Source: Lachnospiraceae bacterium
GTDB lineage: Bacteria; Bacillota; Clostridia; Lachnospirales; Lachnospiraceae
DNA: 50,150 nt
Assembly: GCA_017463255.1 (NCBI GenBank)
Contig: JAFTPP010000026.1
Span: forward strand, 1 to 50,150
Reading direction: 5' to 3'
The translations under genes were made by a program, and so were the position numbers. A model generated the notes under the pieces. It saw only the letters and a program-made list of their open reading frames with translations, was not told the origin of the DNA and made no database searches. This document shows, one piece after another, positions 17,661 to 27,347 of this stretch (positions are counted from its first letter, which is position 1; each line of letters opens with the position of its first letter).

Positions 17661-18470
17661 TTATCCTTTCACCGCTCCTACAATACCATTCGCAAAACTC
17701 TTTTGTAATACAAGGAACAAAATACCTGTAGGTAGTGAACAAATTAATACGCCTAACATTAATACCCCATAATCAATACTGTAGCCCACTGATAAATTCG
17801 TTACCAACATTGGCATTGTCTGCGACTTTTCAGACATCATAATTACTTTTGGCCAAAGATAATTATTCCATGCATTCATAAATGTTACTGTCATTGCAGC
17901 CGCATATGTAGATTTCATTGTCGGAACAAATATAGTGGCAAAAATTCTTATTTCACTTAATCCATCTATTCTTGCCGCCTCAATAATATCTTTAGGAAAT
18001 GACCTTGCACTCTGTCTAAATAGCATGATTAAAAACGGAGTTGATATTGTAGGTAATACATACGCAATCCATGTACTCTGCAAATTTAAATCAGTAAACA
18101 TTTTAAAGAGCGGAATTAAAGTTGCCGCAAATGGAACCATCATTGCTAACAACAAAATTCCCATAAGCCGGTCTTTTGCCCTATCATGATATATTTCAAA
18201 GCCATATCCTGCAATTGAACAAACAACCAGTGACAATACACTAAGAATTGTTGAAAACATCAATGAGTTTCCAAAAGCTCTTCCTACGTTTTGTTGTTCT
18301 AATAAGTTGGTAAGATTATTCATCAGATTGGTTCCAAAAATAAGTCTTCCACCCAAAATATCCGTACTATTATTGGTCGCTGCAGATATCATCCAGTATA
18401 GCGGGAAAACGGAAATAAGAGATACAATGGAAAGAATTACATAGGTTGATACATTTTTTATTTTTCTCAT
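17661..18470 (-). CDS. ABC sugar transporter permease, MalG type
   Basis: A 269-residue inner-membrane protein with six predicted membrane segments. The EAA loop that docks the ATPase is visible as EAARIDGLSEIRIFATIFVP (about 162-181), and the start KNVSTYVILSIVSLISVFPLYWM and end GILFLVLQKSFANG are characteristic of carbohydrate uptake transporter-1 permeases. It overlaps the MalF-type permease gene by 4 bases. No ATPase gene is present in the locus; CUT1 systems of Firmicutes often share a MsmK-type ATPase encoded elsewhere. The substrate is inferred to be galacto-oligosaccharides from the linked galactanase. Confidence 0.92.
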   Translation of the reverse strand: MRKIKNVSTYVILSIVSLISVFPLYWMISAATNNSTDILGGRLIFGTNLMNNLTNLLEQQNVGRAFGNSLMFSTILSVLSLVVCSIAGYGFEIYHDRAKDRLMGILLLAMMVPFAATLIPLFKMFTDLNLQSTWIAYVLPTISTPFLIMLFRQSARSFPKDIIEAARIDGLSEIRIFATIFVPTMKSTYAAAMTVTFMNAWNNYLWPKVIMMSEKSQTMPMLVTNLSVGYSIDYGVLMLGVLICSLPTGILFLVLQKSFANGIVGAVKG

Positions 18471-19357
18471 CTCTTATCCCCCACTTTCATCTGAATAAAG
18501 GATAATACCGCAACCAAAATAAAGATGATATACGACATAGCAGCAGCATATCCGAACTGTGGATTATACTCAAAAGACACTTTATAAATATAGTGTGACA
18601 TTGTTAACGTTGAATTAGCAGGTCCACCGCCGGTAAGATTGACAGATTCATCAAACAGCTGTAACGTACCATTGATTGACATGATTGTGGTCAATAAAAT
18701 AGTGGGACGCAGTAATGGCATTGTAATCTTGAAAAATGTCTTTACCGAACCCGCGCCGTCTATTTTAGCCGCTTCGTATAAAGAATCATCAATATTCTGT
18801 AACCCTGCCAGATAGAACACCATATTGTATCCTGTCCAACGCCAAATCAATGCTATGATAATTACAATCTTTGCCGTTTCTTCCTGACCCAGCCAATTGA
18901 TACGTGAACTGATAATTCCCAGATTTAATAAAACCGTATTGATATACCCGTCAAAGGAAAACAATGTTTTAAAAATAATTGAGTAAGAAACTAGTGCCGT
19001 ACAGCAAGGGAGGAAAATAGCTGTACGGAACAGTCCCTTGCATTTCAGATCCTTTTTGTTAAGTAATAGCGCCAAGAATATTGCTAATGCCAACATAATC
19101 GGAACTTGTATAAGCAAATATAAAAAGGTATTTTTAAATGATGTCCAAAATACTCTGTCTTCCAATAATCTGCTATAATTATATAAACCATTAAATTTAA
19201 GATTGTTCCCAATTCCGGACTTAAATGATAATATCAATGCCTGAATCATTGGATAAAAATTCATGGCAAAAATCAGAATCGCAGCCGGTAGTAAAAAAGT
19301 CCACCCGGTTATATTATATTTTTGATTTACGGTTAAACCTTTCCTTGAGGTTTTCAT
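18467..19357 (-). CDS. ABC sugar transporter permease, MalF type
   Basis: A 296-residue membrane protein with six predicted segments. N-terminal GWTFLLPAAILIFAMNFYPM is the usual start of CUT1 permeases, and the EAA loop reads YEAAKIDGAGSVKTFFKITM (about 202-221) followed by PLLRPTI. It pairs with the MalG-type permease to form the channel. It lies 67 bases after the binding-protein gene; the spacer holds a strong hairpin (19383-19412) that would favour higher levels of the binding protein mRNA. Confidence 0.92.
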   Translation of the reverse strand: MKTSRKGLTVNQKYNITGWTFLLPAAILIFAMNFYPMIQALILSFKSGIGNNLKFNGLYNYSRLLEDRVFWTSFKNTFLYLLIQVPIMLALAIFLALLLNKKDLKCKGLFRTAIFLPCCTALVSYSIIFKTLFSFDGYINTVLLNLGIISSRINWLGQEETAKIVIIIALIWRWTGYNMVFYLAGLQNIDDSLYEAAKIDGAGSVKTFFKITMPLLRPTILLTTIMSINGTLQLFDESVNLTGGGPANSTLTMSHYIYKVSFEYNPQFGYAAAMSYIIFILVAVLSFIQMKVGDKR

Positions 19358-19382
19358 AGTTCCTTTTCCTTCCTACTAATAA

Positions 19383-19412
19383 TCCGAAGGATTCATGTCA
19401 GAATCCTTCGGA
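19383..19412 (-). promoter_or_regulatory. Intercistronic hairpin between binding protein and permeases
   Basis: TCCGAAGGATTC (19383-19394) and GAATCCTTCGGA (19401-19412) form a perfect 12-bp stem with a 6-base loop. No U-run follows in the minus direction, so it more probably protects or processes the upstream mRNA than ends transcription. Confidence 0.7.
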
Positions 19413-19424
19413 CCTTTAAACTAA

Positions 19425-20738
19425 TTACATTCCGATATTGAATTCGACTGTAGACTGTGCTTCTTTAATAGCTGTCTCTAAGTCAAGCTTTCCACTCATA
19501 ACATTTGCAAGTGCAACACCTAATGCTTCTTTTTCTTCTGACCAGTAGATACCTTTGTTAATTGTAGGAATCTTTCCACCAAAAGAAACAATCTTTGAAT
19601 AAATCGCTTCGTTTCCAAAGTATGCGGAAACTTCATTATAAGCATCTGAACTTGCTGCCGGTAAATATGTAGCAATTGCACCTAATGAAGTTAAGATACT
19701 ATCATAGAATTCTGTGCTGCTAGCCCATGTTTCCTTAAAGAAATCAACTGCAAGGTCATAATTATCGCATGAAGATGCAATAGCCCATGTAGAACCACCC
19801 TGTGCTGAATAGTTTGTAGCACCCGGATAATCATTTAATTTTGGCATATTAGTTACTGCCCAGTTACCTTCCTGTTCAGCCTGATCTGTAGACATAATGG
19901 TTGCACAAATCCAAGAACCGTTAATAGTACCTACAACATTACCATTGTTAATGGAACCCTGATAACCTGACCAGTCTGTCTGTTCCTGTAAAATACCTTT
20001 TTCAACTAATTCCATGTATACGTTCATAGCTTCTACAAGACCATCATTGTTTACAAGTGAAATGTTTCCTTTTTCATCAAATACAGAAATACCGGCTGAC
20101 TGAAGAATCATATTTAATAAGTCAGGCTCACCCTGTACGTTTGTAAGCATTGGCATACCTGTTTTAGCAAGTACGTCTTCACCAATTGTAATAAACTGAT
20201 CCCATGTAATATCAGTTAAATCTTTAATTGTATAACCTGCTTCACTTAAATAGTCTGTTCTGTAACAAGCAATTACAGTATTGCTGTCATAAGGAACACC
20301 ATAGTTCTTACCATCTCTTACTGAGTTAGCAACCTTTGCTGAAGCAAAATCACTAAAAGGAATTCCTGAATTGGTTAATTCTGCAAATACTTCCGGATAG
20401 TTCTGAAGATATTTTGCAAATACCTGATCGTCCATTAAGAAGATATCAGGAAGAGCATCAAGATTATTACTCATTGCATAAGTCTGTACAAGTGTCTGGA
20501 TGTCAGCTGACACAGTCTCAACAACGTTAATCTTAACATCCGGATTTTTAGCAGTATAAATCTCTCCTGCTTTTTTCATGGCGTCTACATTGAATGCATC
20601 CCAACACCATACTGTTAATTCCTGTCCTTTTGAAGAATCATCTCCTGAATCACCGGAAGTTTCTTTACCTCCGCCACATGCTAATAATGACAGTGTCATT
20701 ACAGCTGATACCAACAAAGCTACAATTTTCTTTTTCAT
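19425..20738 (-). CDS. Extracellular sugar-binding lipoprotein of the ABC transporter
   Basis: A 437-residue cluster B solute-binding protein. I start at MKKKIVAL (20738) because GGAGG lies 8 bases before it. The signal peptide ends in lipobox LLAC with Cys21, followed by a Gly/Asp/Ser linker. The mature protein has the family features EQELTVWCWD-like strand at the N-terminus (here ELTVWCWDAFN), DIFLMDD, YGVPYDSNT and a GSTWAIASS block. It is the first gene of the catabolic unit and delivers oligosaccharide to the two permeases that follow. It is clearly related to the anchored paralogue at 20930-22237: both share KNPDVKI/KYPDVEI, GIP/GVP-FDS and W-D-x-(F/Y)-I-x-IG segments. Confidence 0.92.
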   Translation of the reverse strand: MKKKIVALLVSAVMTLSLLACGGGKETSGDSGDDSSKGQELTVWCWDAFNVDAMKKAGEIYTAKNPDVKINVVETVSADIQTLVQTYAMSNNLDALPDIFLMDDQVFAKYLQNYPEVFAELTNSGIPFSDFASAKVANSVRDGKNYGVPYDSNTVIACYRTDYLSEAGYTIKDLTDITWDQFITIGEDVLAKTGMPMLTNVQGEPDLLNMILQSAGISVFDEKGNISLVNNDGLVEAMNVYMELVEKGILQEQTDWSGYQGSINNGNVVGTINGSWICATIMSTDQAEQEGNWAVTNMPKLNDYPGATNYSAQGGSTWAIASSCDNYDLAVDFFKETWASSTEFYDSILTSLGAIATYLPAASSDAYNEVSAYFGNEAIYSKIVSFGGKIPTINKGIYWSEEKEALGVALANVMSGKLDLETAIKEAQSTVEFNIGM

Positions 20739-20776
20739 ATTTCCCTCCATATATATGTTTTTTTTGTTGTAAGTTC

Positions 20777-20785
20777 ATTCTAGCA
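20777..20785 (-). promoter_or_regulatory. Possible extended -10 promoter of the galactan operon
   Basis: TGCTAGAAT on the minus strand fits an extended -10, about 40 bases before the binding-protein start. The -35 position (20800-20805, TATTTG) is poor, which would fit dependence on the linked AraC-type response regulator. The surrounding A/T-rich stretch 20786-20905 shows no other clear signal. Confidence 0.35.
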
Positions 20786-20910
20786 TTTGTATTTTTTATC
20801 AAATAGAAATATCTTGTTTTCATTTTTTCATTTTTTTTGATAAAGCATGAATTATTTACACTTTCTTTGGAATTTTGTACTATTTAGTGTAACAAGCTCT
20901 TTCTTCAAAA

Positions 20911-20945
20911 GAAAAAAACAGTAGTAAGATTACTCTCTTACTACT
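20911..20945 (-). terminator. Terminator of the sensor/regulator operon
   Basis: AGTAGTAAGA (20920-20929) pairs with TCTTACTACT (20936-20945); in the minus direction GTTTTTTTC follows. The stem begins inside the last codons of the anchored binding-protein gene. Confidence 0.9.
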
Positions 20946-22237
20946 GCCTGTGCTTTTATTTGTGTATTAATCAGACACTGTTCCATATCATCATCCAGTA
21001 ATGCTTTTTGGAATTCCTCTTCTAAAATATCCTCAATCTCATATGTCTTACTTCCATAATTAACTATGGGAATATCCTTGGTAAGCATGGTTAGAAACTT
21101 CGTCACCTGTTGTCCGCCAAAAAACGGGTCTAATGCATCAAAATTAGAATAAATCGAAGGATCTTTTACCGCAGGCAAAATGCCGATTTCTTCAATAAGA
21201 CTATTGATAAACTCATCGTTTTCAGCAAACATCTCAACCACAAAATCTGTTGCCTTTTTAGAGTTTGGCGAGTTCTTCAAAACATACCATGCACTTCCTC
21301 CTACATTGGAAGCAGCCACTGCATTTGGATTTTCTTTTACAATAGGAATCTGTGCCACTCTCCATAATCCCTCTTGCTCCGGGTTCGCTTTTATACTGGA
21401 AATAATCCACCCACCGGTAATCACACTTGCAACCTCACCTGTCTGAAATGCCGATATGAATTCGTTCCAACCATTTACACTAATTCCGATTTCTTCCGTA
21501 AGTAATTTTCTAAATACCAGCAACGCTTGTTCTAAAGCTTTATTTTGCTCTATGTTGGCCTTATAACCATCCATTTTTACATACCAGCTTCCATTGCTCT
21601 GCATGATAATGCGTACTAAAGGTAAATCTGTCGGATCTAATGTCAACATGGGTATGCCGGTTTTTTCATAAACCGTTTTTCCAATTTCTATGTATTCATC
21701 CCAATTAAGATTTTCCATATCCTCTTCTGTAAAACCGGCTTCATTTAAAATATCTATTCTGTAAAACAAAGCTGCCGTACCACTATCAAACGGAATCCCA
21801 TACATGGACTCACCTCTTGAACAAACCTTCGTTTTATAGTCAGCAAACTTCTCTTTATTTACTTTACCTGTTAATTCTACAAATTCATCTTCATATGCAG
21901 ATAAAACCGCCTGTACATCATAATCTTCAATCATGATAATGTCCGGTAAATCATCATATAGACCGGCTGAAAGCATATTCTTTGTATCTGCAAGAATCTC
22001 TTCTCTTTCTTTGGTTTCAACAACAATTTCTACATCCGGATATTTCTTACAGTATTCATTCACTGCCATCTTAGCAGCTTTTACATTAAAGGTTTCATCC
22101 CAAGTCCAAATAACAATACGGTTTGACTTATTATTCTTACTACCGGAATCAAAACAATGTTTTATAAGGCATCCGCCTGCAAATATACCTACTATCAGAA
22201 TAATAAGAATAAAAATTATCCTTTTTTTACTCTTCAT
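20930..22237 (-). CDS. Membrane-anchored sugar-binding protein linked to the two-component system
   Basis: A 435-residue cluster B solute-binding protein with a strongly hydrophobic N-terminus (about 7-24) ending in AGGC, an atypical lipobox; it could be a lipoprotein or stay anchored by its signal. RIVIWTWDETFN, DLPDIIMIEDYD, YGIPFDSGT and GGSAWYVLKN match the linked transporter binding protein, of which it is a diverged paralogue. It overlaps the kinase gene by 11 bases and is followed by a terminator, so it belongs to the regulatory operon and not to the transporter operon. I infer a co-sensor role, presenting sugar to the kinase, as binding proteins do in several known three-component systems; a second transport subunit is the alternative. 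Confidence 0.85.
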   Translation of the reverse strand: MKSKKRIIFILIILIVGIFAGGCLIKHCFDSGSKNNKSNRIVIWTWDETFNVKAAKMAVNEYCKKYPDVEIVVETKEREEILADTKNMLSAGLYDDLPDIIMIEDYDVQAVLSAYEDEFVELTGKVNKEKFADYKTKVCSRGESMYGIPFDSGTAALFYRIDILNEAGFTEEDMENLNWDEYIEIGKTVYEKTGIPMLTLDPTDLPLVRIIMQSNGSWYVKMDGYKANIEQNKALEQALLVFRKLLTEEIGISVNGWNEFISAFQTGEVASVITGGWIISSIKANPEQEGLWRVAQIPIVKENPNAVAASNVGGSAWYVLKNSPNSKKATDFVVEMFAENDEFINSLIEEIGILPAVKDPSIYSNFDALDPFFGGQQVTKFLTMLTKDIPIVNYGSKTYEIEDILEEEFQKALLDDDMEQCLINTQIKAQAVVRE

Positions 22238-23954
22238 CCGTATTCTCCTTTTCCCTCGCAGGAAGTTTTATTGTAACAGATGTTCCTACACCATCCACGC
22301 TGTCTATTACAAGTCCATATTCTTTTCCGTAAATAAGTTTAATTCGGTCTTGTACATTATTAATACCAATACCGGTAAAATGTTCTTTATTACTTTCACC
22401 GGTGGTAATCTTTTGAGCCTGTTCCTGTGTCATTCCCACACCATCATCAATCACTTTGATTTCTAAATTATTATCTTTTACCTGCATCACAATCTGTATC
22501 GTTCCGCTTTTTCCGTCAGGAAAAGCATGGAAAAATGCATTCTCGATAAATGGCTGTATTAACAACTTAGGTAACAGACAATTCTTACAACCATTAGAAA
22601 TAAAATATTCTACTTTAACTGCCTCACCATATCTGACATGATTAATCAGAATATAATCATCAAGGTTGCGTATTTCCTGTTCAACCGTAATAAACTCATC
22701 TGCATTACTGATTGTATTTCTAAGCAGACTAATAAAAGCATCCATGGTTTTGACAATAGTATCCGTATCATTGCGGTACAATAACCATTTTATGCTTGCA
22801 AGAGTATTGTATATGTAGTGCGGATTGATTTGCATTTGCAAGGCTTTAATCTCAGATTTTCTTTTTTCCTTCTGAATGCGAAGAAGCTCCTTAATATAAT
22901 TCTGAATGTCATCCAGCATATAATTATAGGTAGAGGCAAGCTCCTGCACTTCAGATGTACCTGAAAGCGGCATATATTCTGTAAAATTACCTTCTTTCAA
23001 TGTAGACATCTTTTCTACAAGTTGGGATAAGGGTCTTATGGTTTGTCTTGTATAAATACTTCCTACCGCAAGCATGACAATACCTATGGCAACACATATT
23101 ATGATTAATAATGACATATTGTATAATTTCCCTAATGCGTGTTGCGAATCAATGACTCCATACATGGTACATCCCAGATAATTCAAGTCACGCTTCATTA
23201 CCGTATGCCCTAAAGAAAAAGAAGGCAATTTATTACCAACACTACTTTTATCGCTTGAACAGAAAACCCGGTCATTATCTCCAACAAGATAGAATTCTGT
23301 ATACTCAGTAACAAAATAGTCATAATACTTCTTCATGTCTTCCATGGTTAAAGTGGCAAGAACTACTCCGTACACCTCTTCACGTTCCTGATAATACAAA
23401 GCTTTACTTACAATAATTACGTCTGAATCCTTGGTGGTCATGGTATAGGCCCCTTCGGAAAAAGAATAATGAATCACTTCCGGTTCTTCAACCGCCAGTT
23501 TCACTGCTTTACTCTCCCAAATCTCTTCATCACTGACAGAGATTGTTTCCGTCCGTGAAAGATAATGTTTCTGTTTATCCGCACTTAACACAAGAATATT
23601 TAATCGTTCCATGTTGGCAGACTTACTTTTCTCCAAGTCTGCTTCCATCTGGTGAATATTTTGGAACGCCTGCAAATTATCCATTTCATTACTGTTTAAA
23701 TAAAGCCTGAATGCCCAACTGGTATCAATCGCGTTCACGACTTCCAGCAAACTTTCATGGAAATCATTCAGTTCCTTTTCAATACGGTCAAATACTTTTT
23801 CCTGTGATTTTGTGTATGTTTTGTTAAACGCACTTTTAGACATAATCAAAACAACAAAGCTGACCGTTATGGCAGTTATGGAAATGCCTACTAAAACCAT
23901 TAATAATATTCTAAAATAGAAACTGTTCTTATAATCTCTAAGCTTTTTCTTCAT
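22227..23954 (-). CDS. Sensor histidine kinase, YesM/LytS type
   Basis: A 575-residue membrane kinase. Membrane segments lie near 14-38 and 279-300; the roughly 240-residue extracellular part is probably a Cache-type sensor. HAMP follows (about 301-355), then the His_kinase domain with MQINPHYIYNTLASIKW and phospho-acceptor His379, and an HATPase domain with VIDDGVGMT and GIGINNVQDRIKLIYG. This architecture is that of the YesM class which pairs with AraC-type regulators to control polysaccharide use in Firmicutes. It overlaps the response regulator by 17 bases and the anchored binding protein by 11, so the three proteins are made together. The ligand is inferred to be galactan fragments. Confidence 0.92.
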   Translation of the reverse strand: MKKKLRDYKNSFYFRILLMVLVGISITAITVSFVVLIMSKSAFNKTYTKSQEKVFDRIEKELNDFHESLLEVVNAIDTSWAFRLYLNSNEMDNLQAFQNIHQMEADLEKSKSANMERLNILVLSADKQKHYLSRTETISVSDEEIWESKAVKLAVEEPEVIHYSFSEGAYTMTTKDSDVIIVSKALYYQEREEVYGVVLATLTMEDMKKYYDYFVTEYTEFYLVGDNDRVFCSSDKSSVGNKLPSFSLGHTVMKRDLNYLGCTMYGVIDSQHALGKLYNMSLLIIICVAIGIVMLAVGSIYTRQTIRPLSQLVEKMSTLKEGNFTEYMPLSGTSEVQELASTYNYMLDDIQNYIKELLRIQKEKRKSEIKALQMQINPHYIYNTLASIKWLLYRNDTDTIVKTMDAFISLLRNTISNADEFITVEQEIRNLDDYILINHVRYGEAVKVEYFISNGCKNCLLPKLLIQPFIENAFFHAFPDGKSGTIQIVMQVKDNNLEIKVIDDGVGMTQEQAQKITTGESNKEHFTGIGINNVQDRIKLIYGKEYGLVIDSVDGVGTSVTIKLPAREKENTDEE

Positions 23955-25479
23955 ACATCAGGTTCCTTCTATATACAGACGGTGTTTTTCCTGTAATTTT
24001 CTTGAACACGCGGCAAAAATAACTATGTTCGGAATATCCCACCATACCGCTCACTTCTGAAATCGAATAACGCTTACTACCTAAAAGTTCACAGGCTTTG
24101 TCAATTCTTAATCTATTCAGATAATCGCTGAATCCCTCTTTCATCTGTTGACTAAAATATGCGGACAAATAATGATAATTAAAATTAAACTCTTCTGCCA
24201 AATCTTCCAACTTCATATCTTCAGCATAGTTTTCAGTAATATAATCAAGAATTTTTTCAATTCTTTCGTCTGCAACCGGCATGCTGTGACCTGATATCTT
24301 CATCAAATCGCTCATAACAAATTCAATATGACGGACATACTCCGATACTGTTCCAGCCCTGGATATTCCGCTAAAATAAGAATAACGTTTGTTTTCCCTA
24401 TCCTCATCATCCATTTGCAAAAAATCCATAAAATGGAATATCATATTCTTAATCTGATTCTTTAGTCCGTTCACATCTGCATACACTTCCAGCTGACGTG
24501 CATTATAACTATTTAGCAATGAACACGCTTCCGAAAACTGCTTTGCACCAAGTAACTGATTATACTTAAAAAAGTCAAATTTTGCGGAAGTTAATGTTTC
24601 TTTTACCTGTGGCGTACAATCCAACTCTAAAAGATGCACGCTTTCATAATAAAACGCTTTATCTACATTCTTAATAATCTGATTGCTGTATACCTCATAT
24701 AAATCATGATAATCATAGAATGCATTTGAAACCACACCAAATATATCGTCACACATCAAAAGTAAACGATTATTTAAATCATGCAAAAAAGTAAGCAGTT
24801 TTTTATTATCGATTCCCTCATAACAAAAGAGCACAAAAACAAGTTCTTCACGCAACATTAATAACTGATACTTAACACGACACTCATCTTGTAAGGAACG
24901 TTCAATGGTTTTATACAAAGCGCTTGAAATATCTTTTCCATTACGTCCTTCTTTTTTAATATTTACAGAATAAACCCTATATTGAGAAGTATTAAACACG
25001 TCTAAAAAAAGACTATAATCAAGCTCTTTATCAAGACCTAACAAATAACGTTCCAACAAATGCTCGTGACTTACCGTTTTATTTGAATCATTTATTAAAT
25101 AGCCGGGTAATCTGTCCATGGCATTATGTAACACATTAATTAATTCCTGTCTTGTTAATGTAGGCTTTAATATATAGTCAACAACACCATTTAATAATGT
25201 CCTTTTTACATAATCAAACTTATCATATCCGCTTAAAATAATAATCTGAATCCGCGGATACATTTTATGAACAAGCTCAGAAAAATCAACCCCATCAAGT
25301 ACAGGCATAACAATATCGCTAATTACAATGTGTGGTTGAAGCTCCTCTATCATACGTAATGCTTCATTACCATTCGTTGCTTCACCACAAATTGTAAAAC
25401 CCTCTTGTTCCCAATCAATCATGTACTTTAAGCCTTGACGCATAATGTATTCATCATCTACTATCAGTACTTTAATCAT
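23938..25479 (-). CDS. AraC-family response regulator, YesN type
   Basis: A 513-residue regulator: receiver domain (about 1-120) with acidic DDE at 8-10, phospho-acceptor Asp55 in VISDIVMP and Lys105 in YILKP; a long middle region (about 125-400) without clear motif; and a C-terminal AraC double helix-turn-helix (about 410-513) with LEDLAEEFNFNYHYLSAYFS and ISEVSGMVGYSEHSYFCRVF. It pairs with the YesM-type kinase. I infer that it activates the binding-protein/permease/chemoreceptor/galactanase operon downstream. GAGGGG precedes the start by 6 bases. Upstream, TATAAT-like boxes are present near 25520-25535 but without a good -35. Confidence 0.92.
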   Translation of the reverse strand: MIKVLIVDDEYIMRQGLKYMIDWEQEGFTICGEATNGNEALRMIEELQPHIVISDIVMPVLDGVDFSELVHKMYPRIQIIILSGYDKFDYVKRTLLNGVVDYILKPTLTRQELINVLHNAMDRLPGYLINDSNKTVSHEHLLERYLLGLDKELDYSLFLDVFNTSQYRVYSVNIKKEGRNGKDISSALYKTIERSLQDECRVKYQLLMLREELVFVLFCYEGIDNKKLLTFLHDLNNRLLLMCDDIFGVVSNAFYDYHDLYEVYSNQIIKNVDKAFYYESVHLLELDCTPQVKETLTSAKFDFFKYNQLLGAKQFSEACSLLNSYNARQLEVYADVNGLKNQIKNMIFHFMDFLQMDDEDRENKRYSYFSGISRAGTVSEYVRHIEFVMSDLMKISGHSMPVADERIEKILDYITENYAEDMKLEDLAEEFNFNYHYLSAYFSQQMKEGFSDYLNRLRIDKACELLGSKRYSISEVSGMVGYSEHSYFCRVFKKITGKTPSVYRRNLMYEEKA

Positions 25480-25616
25480 ATTTAACCCCTCAAAAAAAAT
25501 GTGTCTATGCCGCCTCCTTTATTATATCAATTATATTCCATATCAGAAACATCATTTTACAATAAACAAAAAAAATACAAACTCCCTAAAATAATACAAG
25601 CTATTTTGTGAACAAT

Positions 25617-25649
25617 AAAAAAAAGCTTACATCACTGTAAGCTTTTTTT
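25617..25649 (-). terminator. Terminator after rny (symmetrical)
   Basis: GCTTACA (25625-25631) pairs with TGTAAGC (25636-25642), flanked by A-run and T-run, so the full stem extends to about 15 bp and works in either direction. It lies just after the rny stop. Confidence 0.9.
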
Positions 25650-25652
25650 ACA

Positions 25653-27200
25653 TTATTTTGCATAATCAATTACTCTGGATTCACGAATAACATTAACTTT
25701 AATCTGACCCGGATATTCTAATTCAGCTTCAATCTTCTTAGAGATATCTCTAGCTAAAAGAACCATGTCCGCATCAGTAATCTGTTCCGGAACTACCATT
25801 ACACGAATCTCTCTACCTGCTTGAATAGCAAAAGACTTATCTACACCTTTGAAATTGTTGGTTATATCTTCTAATTGTTTCAATCTACTTGTATATGTTT
25901 CCAGTGTTTCTCTTCTGGCTCCAGGTCTTGCTGCAGAAATTGTATCAGCAGCCTGCACAATACATGCAATTAATGAAGTTGCTTCCACATCGCCGTGATG
26001 TGATTCAACTGCATTGATTACGATTGCTGATTCCTTATACTTTCTACATAATTCAACACCTAACTGAATATGTGAACCTTCCATTTCGTGGTCAACAGCT
26101 TTACCGATATCATGTAATAAACCGGCACGCTTTGCAACCCTTACATCAAGTCCCATTTCAGCGGCTAAAAGACCTGAAATAATTGCTACTTCAATAGAAT
26201 GCTTCAATGCGTTCTGTCCATAGCTTGTTCTAAATTTCATCTTACCAAGTAAACGAACTAATTCAGGATGGATTCCATGCACACCTACTTCTAATGTAGC
26301 ATTTTCTCCTTCTTCCTTAATCATAGTCTCTACTTCACGTTGTGCCTTTTCAACCATTTCTTCAATTCTAGCCGGATGAATACGTCCGTCTAAAATTAAC
26401 TTCTCTAAGGCAATTCTGGCAACTTCACGACGAATAGGATCAAATCCTGAAAGGATAACTGCTTCAGGTGTATCATCGATAATCAAATCAACTCCTGTCA
26501 TGGTCTCGAGAGTTCTGATATTACGTCCCTCTCTACCAATAATTCTACCCTTCATCTCATCGCTTGGAAGCTGTACTACAGAGATTGTGGTTTCTGAAAC
26601 ATGATCTGCTGCACATTTCTGAATTGCTGTAACTACCAATTCCTTAGCCTTCTTATCAGCTTCCTCTTTTGCTTTTGCTTCGAGGTCTTTAATCATAACA
26701 GCTGTTTCATGTTTAACTTCATCTTCAACAATTTTCAATAAGTATTCTTTTGCTTGTTCGGAGGTTAATCCAGAGATTCGTTCCAGTTCCTGTACTCGTT
26801 CTTCATTAAGCTTTGCAATCTCTTCTTTTTGTTTGTTGAGATTTTCTTCTTTAGCCTGTAAGCTTGCTTCTTTTCGTTCAATTGCTTCTGCCTTCTTATC
26901 GATGTTCTCTTCCTTCTGCTGAACACGTCTCTCGTATCTCTGAGCCTCTGCACGACGTTCCTTGATTTCTTTATCAAGTTCGTTCTTTGTACGGATTGAC
27001 TCTTCCTTGATTTCGAGTAAGCCTTCACGTTTCTTCGTCTCAGCTGTTTTCAAAGCTTCATCAATAATTTCTCTCGCTTTTTCTTCTGCGCTTCCGATTT
27101 TGCCTTCAACTACTTTCTTACGATATGCAGTAGCTATAAAAGCTGATACCGGTGCAGTAATAACAAGAGTGGCTGCAACTGCGATAATGATTTCCATCAT
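25653..27200 (-). CDS. rny: Ribonuclease Y
   Basis: Membrane-bound endoribonuclease that starts bulk mRNA decay in Firmicutes. The 515-residue protein has an N-terminal membrane segment (about 3-24), a long Glu/Lys/Arg-rich coiled coil (about 30-200), a KH domain with [17 protein letters not shown], and an HD domain with [17 protein letters not shown], then VESHHGD and [18 protein letters not shown] start at the ATG at 27200 (AAGGAGG is 11 bases upstream); the longer frame begins at a GTG inside that site. It has a strong promoter of its own (27319-27347) after recX. Confidence 0.96.
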   Translation of the reverse strand: MMEIIIAVAATLVITAPVSAFIATAYRKKVVEGKIGSAEEKAREIIDEALKTAETKKREGLLEIKEESIRTKNELDKEIKERRAEAQRYERRVQQKEENIDKKAEAIERKEASLQAKEENLNKQKEEIAKLNEERVQELERISGLTSEQAKEYLLKIVEDEVKHETAVMIKDLEAKAKEEADKKAKELVVTAIQKCAADHVSETTISVVQLPSDEMKGRIIGREGRNIRTLETMTGVDLIIDDTPEAVILSGFDPIRREVARIALEKLILDGRIHPARIEEMVEKAQREVETMIKEEGENATLEVGVHGIHPELVRLLGKMKFRTSYGQNALKHSIEVAIISGLLAAEMGLDVRVAKRAGLLHDIGKAVDHEMEGSHIQLGVELCRKYKESAIVINAVESHHGDVEATSLIACIVQAADTISAARPGARRETLETYTSRLKQLEDITNNFKGVDKSFAIQAGREIRVMVVPEQITDADMVLLARDISKKIEAELEYPGQIKVNVIRESRVIDYAK

Positions 27201-27318
27201 GTACAGGTGCACCTCCTTATTAAATTATCATTGTTCAAATATCTATAATCGAATAACAATAATCAACCGATTATAACTCGGATGCATAACATCCCACGTT
27301 CATTTTAACAACACTTCA

Positions 27319-27347
27319 ATTTTAAACTTAATAAGAAGTTATGTCAA
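27319..27347 (-). promoter_or_regulatory. rny promoter
   Basis: TTGACA (27342-27347) and TAAAAT (27319-27324) on the minus strand are 17 bases apart; the -35 overlaps the recX stop codon. The untranslated leader is about 110 bases, with no recognised RNA motif. Confidence 0.75.

Noticed and set aside
25513-25520. Extra AAAGGAGG upstream of the response regulator as a leader peptide signal
   Set aside because: No ATG, GTG or TTG follows at a usable distance; the true ribosome site GAGGGG lies next to the ATG.
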